DNA of 64,000 nt, taken from contig CM070720.1 in the NCBI GenBank assembly GCA_036346275.1, positions 10,455,278-10,519,277 of the forward strand, written 5' to 3'. Positions 31,915-44,126 of this stretch are shown piece after piece. Every line of letters begins with the position of its first letter. Within the stretch, counting starts at the first letter, position 1. Both the position numbers and the translations under genes were made by a program. Source of the DNA: Otatea glauca (lineage: Eukaryota > Streptophyta > Magnoliopsida > Poales > Poaceae). A model generated the notes under the pieces. That model did no database searches. It had not been told where the DNA came from and saw nothing but the letters and a program-made list of their open reading frames with translations.

Positions 31915-34821
31915 ATGGCGGTTCGAAGAGCACCTCACCGCGACCGGATGAAGGACATGGAGACCTTGGGGCTGCCGACCTGCTTCACCGGCGACTCCCA
32001 ACCGGGAGAACGTGCCGCACCTCGAGATGACGAGGTCGTGTGCACGAGCAAGACATGCTCTTCGGCCGCGGACCGAGAGTGACTTCTGGTCATGGTCCTT
32101 ACGCGAAGGCGAGATCGAGCTCGTGAATTTGGTACCTAATTCTCTTCTCCACCTCCATCTTTGCTCATCTTTGCGAGGGTTTTCGCATCCTTCCCACCCC
32201 TCTCTCTTTTTTCGCTTTACCCTTGTCCCGCGACCGCAAGGACCCCGCCTCGTGCCTTTATTTCACCGCGGCGGCACCCCCTTGCTCCTTTCTCCAGATC
32301 CCGAACCGGGACTCGCTCGGGCTGTGGTCGGAGAAATGGTTCTACGCTGCCCTCGCCTACCATGGCGCCGCGGTCGACGGCAAGCGAGAGACCCCAGAGC
32401 CCAAGGATTCGGCGGTCGACCAGGCGGCGGTCACCCTCATCCACATCTGCGCGACGCGCTGGAAGCCGGGGCAGGCAATAAGCATTTACGACACCACAAG
32501 AACTGGTGTTCCTCTTCTAAGAGGTCGCACTCTTCTTCGAGATCACCGGGAAGCACGATGTCACCCAGGAAGGTCCCGAAGGTAAGCATTGCGTAGCCTC
32601 GAGCTTCTCCGGGCCCGATTGAAGCTTTCTTGTTCTCAACGGTTTCTTTTGGCCTTTCGCAGCACCGAAGGCGGCTTGGATTGCCTCGAGGATGCAGGAG
32701 ATCTTCGAAGACCGCCACCGCCACGACTGATGGCGACGTCCCCAAGAACATCTTGGGGCGGAGCAGCGAGGTAACGTCTCTTGCTTTGACTTTTGGCCCT
32801 GAGAGCTCGGACTCAGGCGCTAATCGTCATGAACTCATGCAGGAGACCAAGGAGCTCTGGGACACGGCCAAGCAGATGCTGTCGCTCCCCGGGCTGAGCA
32901 AGGGCAAGAAGGGGAGCAAGAGGCTGGCCCCAGATGCCCTGAAGCCGATCGCCAAGAAGCCCCACGTCGAGTGGGGCGATCGGGCTGTGGTAAGCTGAAT
33001 GCCCCGATCTTGAGAACACTCGAGCCCGAGGTCGCTTCTTTGATGTTTCCCTTGAACCTTTCTTTTACTGATTTTTGCTTTTTGCCGCCAGCAAGAAGAG
33101 GCGACAACGCCACATGAGCCTCGATGCGCAATGAGCAACGACTCCGCACTAAGCACCCGGGGAAAGAGTCTTCCCGCAGCCAACGCGGAGAAGCCGCACC
33201 AGGTACGGTCCTCTTTCATTTTCCGTCGTTCCGCTCCGCCGCGGCATCCAAGTGAACAAGGGGCACCGACCTTTCCTGTGGTCCAGGGCAAGGCCGAGGA
33301 GGAGGAGGACGAGGATGACTTCCGCCTCGTGCCGCGGTCCAGGGTGCGGCGAGTCCTACTCACCACGGCGTCCGAGGAGGACGACGCGATCGAGGAGGGA
33401 GCGGCCAAGGGGGCGCAAGGCGACGGCAGCCCCGAGCCGACGCCACTTGGGGGTTCTGGCCGGGCGACGAGGGAAAGCCCGGCCGTCGCTATCGCGGACG
33501 GCGATCCGGCCGCCACCGTGCCGGCCGACGTGGACCGGGCCGGGACGTCTGAGGATGCCGATGCCGCTGCGGCTACGGGGTCCGCCGAGGAGGAGGCTGC
33601 CACGAATCTGCCCGGAGGGTCCGACGGCGCCATCGACCTGCAGGTGCTAGAGGACCGTCTGGCGGCGGTAAGCGTGCTCGCCCTGAACTCTTCTCTCTTT
33701 CTTCTCCTTTTCTCTTCTCTTGTAACTGTGGTGACATTTCCCTTGTTTTTGTAGGGCCTGCACCTGATCTCCTGAGGGTACGGGGTTGTGTGCGGGCATG
33801 TGCTCAGTTTTTGGGCCCTCTGGGAGGCCAACCAGAGGCATGCCGCCCAAGTTGAGGTCGGCGCGGCGTGGGACCTGAAGGAGGCCCAGGCTCTCAAGTT
33901 CGCGCGGGCTGTCGAGAGGAAGTCGAGCGCCTGAAGGAGGCCCAGGCTCTCGAGTTCGCACGGGCTGTCGAGGCTGAGCGGGAGTGCGGGGCCCGAGAGG
34001 TCGAGCGGGAGCTGAACATCGAGAGGGACCTCCACGCTGCAACCCTCTCAAAAGCCCTTTTGGAGGAGCGAAAGAAGGCGGAGGAGACCCTCGCTCGCGT
34101 TCGGCAAAAGGCGCAGAAGGCCCTCGACGTGAATCGAGAGAGCGCGTCGGCGACGGTCCAGCGCCTTGAGCTCGAGCTCTCCGGCGCTCGCTCGAGGGCG
34201 GAAGCCGTGCGGCAAGAGACGCAGGAGCTACGGGAGCGCCTCGAGGTCTCATTCATGGCCTGCGAGGAGAGCTACAGGATCACGGCGTCCGCGCTAGAGG
34301 ACTTTGCAGCCGTGCGAAAGGAGGCAGAAGGGCTCCTGGTGCGGGCGGCGGACCTGCCGACCTCTCGCACAGAGGTAGAGGACGCGCGCGAGGAGGCAAC
34401 CGACCTTCAGGCGCGGCTTGACGAGCTTTCTACCACCCCGGGGAAGGCCTCTGCCGAGCTCGAGGCTGAGGTGGCCGAGCTCAATGCCAAGGTGATCGAC
34501 GCCGAGGCGAAGGCGGCCGTGATAGAAGAGACGGCAGCCGAGCTGGAGAGGAGGATCACCGAGGCCGAGGCGAAGGCGACTGAAGCCGGAGCGAGGGCCG
34601 CTGAAGCCGAGGTGGGCGCGAAGGCCGCAGCGTCCGAGGCAAAGGTCTCTGGGCTCGAGTTGAAGCTGGCCCAGGTGACCCAGGCGGGGAAGAGCGCCTT
34701 GGCCCAGCTTCAGAGCAATCGCGACCGGGTCGGTCAAGCCGAGACCGAGGTGCTGGCGCTGCGGACAAGGGTCTCCGACCTCAAGCAGGAAAAACTTGCT
34801 CGGGATATGGCTGTAGACTAG
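31915..34821 (+). pseudogene. Antisense multi-exon ORF of the Retand-like element (coiled-coil protein)
   Basis: On the strand opposite gag-pol. A TATA-like TTTAAAAC near 31789 precedes a CT-rich leader and ATG 31915 (MAVRRAPHRDRM). Several GT..AG introns can be read between GC-rich exons, with donors after GAAG/GTAAGC (32581), GAG/GTAACG (32770) and GTG/GTAAGC (32990). GCG/GTAAGC near 33668 is paired with a pyrimidine-rich TTTTTGTAG acceptor at 33755. One exon has GLWSEKWFYAALAYHG, like the W-x-KWFYV region of 'putative gypsy type transposon' proteins. The last exon (33868-34821) is a long Ala/Glu/Arg coiled coil, mostly heptads. A 58-bp tandem duplication at 33873-33972 shifts the frame. 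Function unknown; similar ORFs are reported in Tat-clade elements. Confidence 0.65.
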
Positions 34822-37505
34822 AAAAGTAAGTTAATGGATAGGTAGGGGGCGAAATATTCGCACCACTTGTAAAGACAATGTATTATTTTGCCGTGATCTA
34901 TCAAGTTGCATTCGTAGAAGACTTAGCTTGTTTTTGTTTTGCTCTTTGCCGTCTTCTAAATCTTGTTCAGTTTGCTTCGTAGAAGAGTCCGAGCGACGTC
35001 GGATTGCGACGCGTAGAGCAAAATAGCTGGAGGTGTTTGCTGGGTGAGTTATTAATTTCAACTCGGACCATCCGGATTAGGTTGACCGAGTCCGGGGACA
35101 CTCGAGGTCAGATTCAACCGAGGCCGAGCCTGAAACACTTAGACTTTGGGCACAACCCGATCGGTCTACCGAAATACATCGCTCTGACCAGTTTAGGCCT
35201 CTGGTTCACTCGACGAGCTCGAGAATGCTTCGAGCTCGGGACCCCCCTCAGAGGGCGGTTTGGAAATTCGAACCTGGCCACTTGGCCACGGGGGAACGGT
35301 CGGCTTATTGCGACTGCCGGCTTATCGCGACCGAAGTCATCCCCGGCGGTGAATTTAGAAACTGCGACCTTCGAGCCCGGGAATGAATCAGGCTCGGGGC
35401 ACCCTCTGAGAGCGTTCAATGGTTGGCAGCACGGGGGAATAGCCGGCTTATCCCGATAAAGATCGTCTTACTGCGGCCTCCGAGCCCGGGAATGCATTGG
35501 GCTCGGGGTGTCTCTGAGGCGAACCTAGAGAACGCGACCTCTGGCGCTGCACAACAAAACACACAGAATGCATACATAGGCGCCCCGAGGTCCAAGAGCT
35601 GCTCTGCGTGACCTCTGGTCCGGACCTACGACGGGAGAGAGCTCTGTGGTGATGAAAATCGGCTTACATCAGTAGCATCGACCTCCTGGAGGCGGTCCTT
35701 ATGGTCACGCCGCAAGATGATATTGCTCGAGGCACAAGTATCAATGGACAAGGACACTCTCACCGTGCCTTTGGGCCGAGTTGGTCGCTCGGGAATGCTT
35801 TGAGGTTAGATTAACCGAGGCCGAGCCCGAAGTGCCTCGTGCTTTGGGCACAACTCGACCGCCTACCGAAGTGCATCAAGCTCGGACCAGGTTTGGGTCG
35901 GATCAACCGAGGCCGAGCCTAGAAGTGCGTCAGGCTATGGGCACAACTCGGACTAGCCACCGAAGTGCATCGCTCTGACCAGTTTAGGCCTCGTGTCCAC
36001 CCGACAAGCTCGAAATGCTCAAGCTCAGACGGGCTCTGTGGGCGGTTTAGAAATTCAAACCGCCACTTGGCCACGGGGAATGGTCGGCTTATTGCGATCG
36101 GGCCGCTTATCGCGATCGAGTCATCCTCGCTGGTGAATTTAGAAACTGCGACCTCCGAGCCCGGATGCATCGTGCCTGTGGCGCCCGAGAACGTTCAATG
36201 GTTGGCAGCACGGGGGAAGGGCCGGCTTATCCCGATAATGATCGCCTTATTTAGACCTCCGAGCCCGAACCTGCATCAGGCTCGGTCATCCCTGAGGCGA
36301 ACCTAGAGAACGCGACCCTCGGTGTTGCAAAACAAAACACGCATGGACGCCTCGAGGGGGAGCTCACCGCGTGATCTTATGGTTGCTCTTATGGTAACGC
36401 CACGAGGTTGCGCCGCTCGATACGTTCTATATGAAAAAAGACTTTCGGCAGAAAGAAAAGTAGAAGGAGCCCCAGGCCCGAGGTCTTAAAATGGCTTGAT
36501 CTTCGGCGGAAGAACCTGCAACCCAGGGCCGTGACCTGATGTCACGTCCCTCGAGAGGCAAAAAGAGGTTAGTATCGAAAATGAAGGCGAATTTTTATCA
36601 TAGGCCTAGACCTGGGCTAGTTAGGAGTATGGCGACATAAGATTTGAAGACCTGGCGCCTGCAGGTGAGGACAATCTCTGCTCGCCCCCACGATGGGGGA
36701 ATGGTCACCATCGCGCTGGCCCCCGCAGGAGAGTTACGAGGCCGAGATCCCAGCTTGAGCGAGGGGTGCGCGGGCCGAGACTCCTGCGTCTCGAGGTCAA
36801 GGAAGCGCTCGGGCGCGAATGGCAGGATGGACTTTGCTGCAAGGGGAGATCGACTTACTGCGACGAGAATCGGCTTACTGCGCGTCCGACCCCCTGATGT
36901 CGATCCCTCGCATCACAACCTTTAGACACATTCGCTCGAGACAGGGAAAAGCATAAGAGGAAAAAGGAGACGATAAAGCAGCACAATTTAGCGTGAGGGG
37001 AAACTAGGCTGAGGCCCTTAGCTCGAAGCCCTTACCGACGACGGTCCCGGGCATGGGCCCTGCTACGGGGGGATGGTTGGCTTACTGTGATGAGGATCGG
37101 CTTACCGTGTATTCGACCCCCGGAGGTGGACCACGGGACCGTCGTGCTAGCTTGAGTAAGGGGCCTGATGGCCGAAACTCGAGTATCTCGAGGTTGGCGG
37201 GCCCACGGGCGTGACTGCCGAGATAGAACCCACGACGGGGGGATAGTCGGCTTACTGCGATGAGGATCGGCTTACCGCGCAATCGACCCCCAGAGGTAGG
37301 TGTCTGGGCCATGGCCCGGGTCGCGTTTGCTCGAGATACGAGAGACAAGCATGATGACAAGGGAAAACATCTTATCTCAAAACAGAAGGAGGGGGAGCAT
37401 TAGGCATAAAACCTTCGGAGCTGGTCTACATTCCACGAGTTAGTGAGCTCCCTGCCATCGGGGGTCGCTGGACGGTAAGCTCCCACGCAACTTGCTGAGA
37501 CGATC
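34822..37505. repeat. Non-coding tandem-repeat region between antisense ORF and pol
   Basis: At 35096-36320 about two long units plus partial ones recur, each with CAACCGAGGCCGAGCC, GGGCACAACTCG, CATCGCTCTGACCAGTTTAG and GAGAACGCGACC. At 36640-37340 there are three units with GGCTTACTGCGATGAGGATC and CGACCCCC. Short ORFs here change with each indel and are not genes. Confidence 0.7.
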
Positions 37506-38853
37506 TTATAGGGACCTTCCCACAGCGGGGACAGCTTTATTGGTGTTGGACCGGTCCTGGATTCGTCTTAAGACTAGGTCCCCGATGTGGAAGCCCCTAG
37601 GTCGTATTGCTCTGGCGGCGTGCCTGTGGAGATCTTGCAGGTAGCGCGCCGAGTGCAGCAGTGCGCGACACCTTACTTCCTCCGCCAGGGCGAGGTCGAG
37701 GGATCGCTCCTGCTCGAGATCGATCTGGTCGACCGAGCTTGCCCTGACGGAGCCGAGCGCGACCTCCGATGGCAGGACGGCCTCGGCCCCGAAGACGATC
37801 TGGAAAGGGCTCGCCCCCATTGCCCGGCTTGGAGAGGTGCGGACGAACCATAGGACGGTGGGAAGCTCGTCCACCCAGGCCCGACCGCGCTGACCGAGCT
37901 CAGTAAAAACTCATTTCTTGACGCCCTGGATGAGCTATCCGTTTGCGCGCTCGACCGCCTCGTTGCTCTGAGGATGGCTCACCGAGGCATAGCAGACCTT
38001 GGTCCCCATGTCTGCACAGAACTCTTGGAACAGCTCGCTGGTGAACTGAGTCCCATTGTCGGTGATGATTCTCGCAAGGGACTCCATACCGTGACCACGA
38101 AGAACGAAAGAACCTTACCGCTGCCTTGGCGGTGATAGCGAGATCGGCTCACCGATCCACTTCGAGAAGGTGTCGATGGCGACGAACAGGAATTTCTTCC
38201 CCCCAACCGACCTCGGGAAGGGGCCGAGGATGTCGAGGCCCCACGTCGAGAATGGCCAGGAGTGGGGAATGGTCTGCAAGGCGTAGGCCAGCTGCCGGGC
38301 CTTCCGAGCATGGAACTGGTAGGCCTGGCAAGCGCAGACGATGTCTTGAGCGTCCCCGAGCGCTGTCGGCCAGTAAAATCCCATCCGGAATGCCTTCCCG
38401 ACCATTATCCTGAAAGAGGAGTGAGCGCCGCATAGGCCAGAATGTATGTCGCTGAGCAAGTACTTACCCTCCTCGGGAGTGAAGCATTTTGACAGAATGC
38501 CCAGGGCTCCTCGACGGTAAAGCTGCCCGCCGACGAGCCTGTACGAGCTAGCGCGGCGCCGGATCATGTCCTCTCGGCCGGAGTAGCAGGGAGCCCCCCC
38601 CGTCTTCGAGGAACTTGACGATCGGGTCCATCCACGAGGGGACACTCTCGAGGAGGGCCACCGGGTCTTCCTTGTCGGCGACGGATGGTGTGGCCAAGGT
38701 CTTGAGGATGACGTCCGGCGGGAGCTCATCGCCGGACGATTCGAGCCTGGACAGGAGGTCGGCGGTGGAGTTGTCCTTCCTTGGCACGTGCTGGATCTTC
38801 TGGTTTAGGAACCATCTTTCCATCTTGCGCACTTCGGCGAGGTACTTGGTCAT
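37506..38853 (-). pseudogene. Retand-like integrase, fragmented
   Basis: Minus-strand pieces in several frames. 38853-38548 carries the RNase H to integrase linker (QHVPRKDNSTADLLSRL). 38729-38115 has the HHCC region (HSGLCGAHSS, then CACQAYQF, with the last Cys spacing altered) and the core start STWGLDILGPFPR and FVAIDTFSKWI. 37874-37506 has the C-terminal part (RTSPSRAMGASPFQIVFGAEAVLP, GDLVLRRI). At least two frameshifts separate them. Confidence 0.85.
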
Positions 38854-38899
38854 TAGCGGGTCCGAACACTGATAGTCTTTGTTGTACTGATTGACGACG

Positions 38900-40457
38900 A
38901 GTTGGGAGCCCCTTTAACAACCAGATGGCGAATGCCTAGGGACTTACAAGCTCGTAGGCCAGCCAAGAGGGCCTCATATTCCGCTGCGTTGTTGGTTGCG
39001 GGGAAGCCAAAGCGGACCACATACCTCAGGTGGTCACCTTAAGGGGTGACGATGAGAACGCCAGCCCCCGAGCGCTCAAATGACCTTGACCCGTCGAAAA
39101 ACATGGTCCAAGGGTCTTTGACTTCGACCTCGGGCTCGGGGGCAGGCTCGGTCGTTTGCTCGACCACGAAGTCGGCCAGCGTCTGCGATTTGATGGCGGT
39201 GCGGGCCACGAAGCGGAGGTCGAACTTGGCTAGCTCCATGGCCCACTTGGCGATGCAATCTCTGACCTCCGGGTTCCTGAGAATCTCCCCGAGCGGGAGC
39301 CCACTCGGGATAACCACCGCATGCGCTTGGAAGTACTGCCGAAGCTTGCGCGAGGCCTTGAAGAGGGCGTAGAGGAGCTTCCGGACCAAAGGGTAGCGCT
39401 CTTTTGGCCCGTGAAGCACCTCACCGACGTAGTAGATCGGGTGCTGTCGCCCGGCCCGCTCGGCTATCAGGACCGCGCTAACAGCCTGGGTCGTGGCCGC
39501 GAGGTAGAGCAACAAGACTCGCCCCGCCGCGAGTCGCCGTGAGGGGACTCGAGAGGTATGCCTTGAGCTCGTCGAAGGACCGCTGGGCTTCGGGGGTCCA
39601 CCCGAAGCCCCCGTGCCTGCGCAGGATCCTAAAGAAGGGCAGCCCTCGTTCGCCTAGCCGGGAGATAAAACGGCTGAGGGCGATGATGTGGCCGGCGAGA
39701 CTCTGGACTTGCTTTACCGACGTCGGGGCGGCCATCTGCTAGATTGCCTCGATCTTCTCCGGGTTCGGGCCCACGCCCGAGCCCCCGATCATGTAGCCGA
39801 GCACCTTTTCGGAGGTCATGCCGAAGATGCACTTCTCAGGATTAAGCTTGATGCCGAACTTGTTTAGACTGGCAAAGGTCTCGGCTAAGTCGTTGACGTG
39901 GTCGGCTTCAGAGGAGCTTTTGACGATGATGTCGTCGACGTAGACCTCAAGGATTCGGCCGAACTGCAGATCGAAGGTCTTGACCATCAGCCGCTGGAAC
40001 GTTGCGCCCGCGTTGCAGAGACCGAACGACATGGTCGTGTAGCAGAAGGTTCCAAACGGTGTGATGAAGGTGGTTTTGTCCTCGTCTTCCAAGGCGAGCT
40101 TGATCTGGTGGTAGCCGTAGTAGGTGTCGAGAAAACTCAACATCTTGGCGTTGGTAGTGGAGTCCACAATCTGGTCTATACGCGGAAGAGGGAAGTTGTC
40201 TTTGGGACACGTGGCGTTTAAGCCCGTGTGATCGACGCACATCTTCCATTTCCCGCCTTTTGTACAATTACAGGGTTGGCCAGCCATTCAGAGTAATTGA
40301 CCTCACGAATGAAGCCAGCCTTCAGGAGCTTATCAAGGTGCTCTCTGATTATGGCCGCCTTCTCAGGGGAGAAGCGCTGCAGTTTCTGGCGCACGGGCCT
40401 GCAGTCAGGCTTTGTTTGTAGTTTGTGCTCGACCACCTCCCGTGGGACCCCCGGCAT
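38900..40457 (-). pseudogene. Retand-like reverse transcriptase, RNase H and second RNase H
   Basis: 40457-40218 has the gypsy RT lead-in (HKLQTKPDCRPVRQKL, FIREVNYSEWLANPV). 40287-39739 has the core: MCVDHTGLNATCPKDNFPLP, TYYGYHQIKLA, YTTMSFGLCNAGATFQR, and YVDD on the complement at 39931-39942. 39735-39478 and 39515-39039 continue with QSLAGHIIALSRFISR and the RNase H (LYLAATTQAVSAVLIAE, HPIYYVGEVLHGPKERY). A second RNase H starts at WTMFFDGSRSFERSGAG and continues past a frameshift as TNNAAEYEALLAGLRACK (38990 region). Two RNase H domains in tandem define the Tat clade. Confidence 0.88.
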
Positions 40458-40520
40458 GTTTGCGGGTTCCCATGCAAAAATGCTTTTATTATCTCAGAGG
40501 AAGGTGACGAGCTCGTCTTC

Positions 40521-41357
40521 CTATTTTGGGTCGAGCTGAGCGGAAACATAGGCACACTTGCCCGAGCTCCCCGCCTCGAGTTGCACGGTCTTGGTAGGGC
40601 CACTAGGCTGGATGGCCGCCTTTCGGTGGGCGCTCTTCGGGGTCACCTCGGGGCCCTGCTGAGGCAGCATGCCGGCGAGCGCTAGGGCCTTTTCCTCGCA
40701 GCCGTGCACCACCTTGAGGTCGCCGCGGACCGCTATGATGCCGTCGGGCCCCAAGAGCTTCATACACCGGTGCCTGTAGTGATTTGCGTCCATGAACTTG
40801 ATCATGGCCGGCCGCCCGAGGATGGGGTTGTAGGGGAGGTCGCCATCTACGACCTCGAAGGTGATCAGCTCGGTGCAGAAGTTCACCGAGTCGCCAAAGG
40901 TGACGGGCAGAACCACCTGCCCGAGCGGAGTGGTCGAGCTTCCTGTCACGATGCTGAAGAAGGGGACCGCTATGTTCTTGATTTTCGCCGTATTCGTGAT
41001 CCGGTCCAAATACGGCTTACCAAGAGCAAAGTTGAGGGAGCTTCCCACAACCATGACTGACCGACGACGGCGCTGCTTATGGTCGGGGTGACGACCAGGG
41101 TGGTCTTGAAGTCTCGGGACATCCCCGGGGGAGCATCGTCCCGGGAGAAGGTGATGGGAACACTGTCCCACCTGCAGGGTTGGTCGGTGGGCTTCCCGAC
41201 GTTGGCTTGGTATACAGTGCGCGCGGCGTCCTTCAGCTCGCGCCGGGACCGATATGCCGAAGAGCCACCAAAGATGACACCCACACGATGATCGCCCTGC
41301 TGGAACTCTAGGCCGGGTTCTGCTTGGTCCTCGCCGACGTCGCTTCCGCCGGGCCAC
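40521..41357 (-). pseudogene. Retand-like protease region, active site lost
   Basis: The minus-strand frame contains SVMVVGSSLNFALGKPYLDRI and later FEVVDGDLPYNPILGRPAMI, the usual retropepsin-linker layout. The catalytic D-G-S-S motif is replaced by V-V-G-S-S (about 41031-41055), so the essential Asp is gone. Upstream VVTPTISSAVV lies in the neighbouring frame, showing a frameshift nearby. Confidence 0.75.
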
Positions 41358-41512
41358 TCGTCGCCCCTCGGGAGCGTGGGCATCTCTCTGTGCCCTCTAT
41401 AAAAGGCGTCCAACTTGTACAGCCACGCTCTGCAACTTCACAGGTCGTGGCCGCGGATTTGATGAAACGGGCAGAATTTGTCGGCGTCGAGGCGGAGCTG
41501 TTCCTCGTCGCC

Positions 41513-43138
41513 CTAAGGTCGGTCGTCTGCCCGAGGGGGCCCGGCCCGACCCTGTCCCTGCTGGGGCCGGCGCGGTGCTTGCTGAGGCCGTGGGCGATTC
41601 TGTTGGGGCCGAGGCCCTCGACGGTCGGGCTGGCGCGCTTGGGCCCCTTCGCGCCTGTTGTCAATTGCGACGACCACACGGAGCTGGCCGCCTCCAGCAC
41701 CGCGGTCTTTCCCCCGCTTCTTGTCGCGCGGGGCTGGACCTCCTTCTTTGGCGCTAGAGGGCCCCGCCTCGCCAAAGGCGAGGCCGAGCTTGCCTCGGTC
41801 ATAGTCGTGCTTCCAGCGGACGGCGTCGTCTGCGTCTGCGTTGCGCTCCGCCATGCGGAATAGCTTGTTGACGGTGAGCTTTGTAGCGATCTCGAGGTCC
41901 TCCGTGAGACATCTGTCGCAGACACCGAACTTGAAGGACTTGATGACAGTCTCATCAGAGACGTTGGGGATCGAAGTTCGGCGCGGTAAACCGTGCACGG
42001 TCTCGTAGGCTCGCCTTCCCTCGATGACACGGCCTGTGTCCCTTTCGCCCGTGCCGCCAGTAGCAGCTCTAGAAGTTGGAGTGGAGGGTGCTCCGCATTT
42101 GGCGCCATGACCGGAAGGCGTCGGGCGCCTGGTTGAAGAGCCAGGTGCGGGCGGCTCTGTCTAGGACGGTGGGGAGATAGTTGGCCATCGCAGCCTCATC
42201 CCCGCCAGCCGCCAAAATGGCGGTGGAGTATATGGAGAGGAACCCCGCGGGGTTCTTCGTCCCGTCGAACAGCTCCATTATTGCTGGCTTAAACCGGGCC
42301 GGCCAGCGCACTCGACGGAGGTCGTCTGAGTACGCAGGGCGACCATAGGCCGGGAGACCGCTGCCGCCGCTGCTGGCATTGGAATCGTCATCCGTCGGCA
42401 GGGGAAACTCGAGCCAGCGACGCACCGAGCGTCGGCCGCGTCAGTCAGCAAGAACGTCATTCGGACGGTGGCGCGGGCGGTCGCGAACCTTTTGGCGCCT
42501 GGGCGAAATGTCCGGGGAAAGGTCTCCAAAAGCGCATCGCTGAGCGAGCATCATCATTGCTCGCTGCCGCGGGCGTGTTCACAGACCACGCCCCCCTGGC
42601 GAGGTGGAAGGGACGGTGACGGGGTGCGTGCCCACGGGTAAGGAGTCTGCTGGCGGAATGGTCGGCGATCGCGCGGCGAATCGCCACCGCTCGCAAAGGG
42701 GCGAAACTCGGAGTCTGGGTGCCGCATTGGCCGCAAAGGCGCAACGTCGTCGGTCGCCCTGTTGAGCTCTTCGGCGAGGGACTGTCGGAAGAGAGCCGAG
42801 CCGGTCCGGGCGGGGTTAGCCATGACCCGGGCGATGGCCCGCAGGCGCTCCCGGCCAGGCTCGTCTGGGCGGGAGGGACTGAGCTGTCCGGATGGAGAAC
42901 GGGCCATTGCGCACTCCTCTCGCCGAATGGCGGTGATAGCTTGGTTGATGGTGACCTGGGCGAGCCGACGTGCTTCCCGCGGGGTCTCTGGGCCACCGTC
43001 ATCTGCCCCCGGAGTCGCCTCGCGGCTGCCAGCCATGAAGACCCGACGTTCGCGAGACGGCAATGAGGGCGAGAGCATGGAGGTGGAGCCTTGGTACTCA
43101 GGGGCCGCGCCCGAGCCCGGGCTCGCTGATCGCGACAT
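41513..43138 (-). pseudogene. Retand-like Gag, fragmented
   Basis: Start ATG at 43138 (MSRSASPGSG), about 90 bp inside the 5' LTR. The N-terminal piece runs to a stop at 42554. The Retrotrans_gag domain is at 42425-42069 (FKPAIMELFDGTKNPAGFL, RTWLFNQAPDAFRSW). The C-terminal piece, 41998-41513 (DETVIKSFKFGVCDRCL, then an Arg/Gln/Pro-rich tail), lies in a further frame. At least two frameshifts. Confidence 0.82.
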
Positions 43139-43205
43139 GCTGTCGGTGAAGCTGGCGGTGCTGATGACGCTGAGACGATGAGCTTCGGATGAACGAAACT
43201 TCGGG

Positions 43206-43222
43206 CCCCACAGTGGGCGCCA
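43206..43222 (-). promoter_or_regulatory. Primer-binding site of the Retand-like element
   Basis: The minus strand reads TGGCGCCCACTGTGGGG, two bases after the 5' LTR. This type of primer site is common in plant gypsy elements; the priming tRNA is not assigned. Confidence 0.75.
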
Positions 43223-43224
43223 GC

Positions 43225-44046
43225 TGTCGACGATCGGGACCACCAACAACAAAGAGGGAGGAAGGATCGTGTAAAGGGGTGAGGCCCCAAGTCGTGCTTG
43301 TTCGGGAAGGAGGGAGCGTCGATAGGCACATAGCTCGAGGAAGGAGGGCAAACGAACATGGGAGACACGGGGTTTATACTGGTTCGAGCCCCCTAGGACG
43401 GGTAATAGCTCTACTCTAGTCTTGCCCGTAGGCGAAAGATGACTAATAGGCTCGTCGGGGGAGGATGAACAGGGAGCTCGACCTCGGGGCCACTCGGAAG
43501 TGGTGGCCGAGGGAGAGCTCGGTGAGGTGGTCTGACGTATGAGTGTGTCATGAGGTTCTTATTGTTGTTATGTCTTGGCGTTGTCTTTGTGCTCTCTTTT
43601 CGTTCTGTCCCCGTCTAATCGGGGTAGTCCTGGCACTTTATAGACCCCTGGGCGTTGATCTCGAGTGCTGACGTCGGGCGATGTCTGTGAGTTGTCAGGA
43701 GCAGTTAACTCTAGTTCCCACACAGGGGACTTGACAGGGGTCGCTGGGCCCTAGTTCCCACGCAGGGGATTTGACAGGAGTTGGTGGCCCCAATTCCCAC
43801 GCATGGGAGAGAGGTCACGCAGGGAAAGGGAATACTATGCTGGACGCCGGGTTGAAGGTGACGAGGTTGAGGGAGTTCGCAGGGGCCAGCACGAGCTCGA
43901 GGATACCCTTGCCCGAGCTCGGGAACCGTTCCCCGAGCTCGGGGGTACCTCCACCCGAGCTTGGGAACAGTCCTCCGAGCTCGGGGAAAACGTTCTAAAG
44001 CCCCCGGGGGGGCCTGGACACGTGTCAGGATGACCAATCCCCGACA
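43225..44046 (-). repeat. Retand-like 5' LTR
   Basis: 822 bp, matching 30513-31365. CTTTATA at 43636-43642 is the complement of a TATAAAG box. One AGTTCCCACGCAGG minisatellite unit fewer than the other LTR. Confidence 0.9.
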
Positions 44047-44051
44047 GCAGC

Positions 44052-44126
44052 TCTTCTAAAAGAAAAGACGCCATTAATGTACTCGGCACTCACACGATTC
44101 TTAGTGTACATCCAGCTTCGGTCCAT
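44052..44126 (-). pseudogene. CACTA-A TNP2, first coding exon (split by the gypsy element)
   Basis: Reading down from ATG 44126 gives MDRSWMYTKNRVSAEY, then GVFSFRRA: the start of the plant transposase-associated domain that opens TNP2 proteins. Reading resumes at 30507 after the gypsy element, where GVRFMSCPCIDC belongs to the same domain. The insertion therefore fell inside this domain. Confidence 0.85.

Larger units (their letters stand above)
30513..44046 (-). mobile_element. Ty3/gypsy Tat-clade (Retand-like) retrotransposon with antisense ORF
   Basis: LTRs at 43225-44046 (5') and 30513-31365 (3') start TGTCG and end CGACA, flanked by GCAGC at 30508-30512 and 44047-44051. The minus-strand order is gag, protease, RT-RNase H, a second RNase H, integrase: gypsy order with the dual RNase H of the Tat clade. 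Between pol and the 3' LTR is a plus-strand multi-exon ORF, another known trait of Tat/Retand elements. Many frameshifts and stops make it a relic, although the LTRs are still alike apart from minisatellite and small indels. Confidence 0.9.

Noticed and set aside
32827..34035. 402-codon minus-strand ORF
   Set aside because: Serine/Ala-rich shadow opposite the GC-rich antisense ORF exons. It is not in the frame of any gypsy domain.
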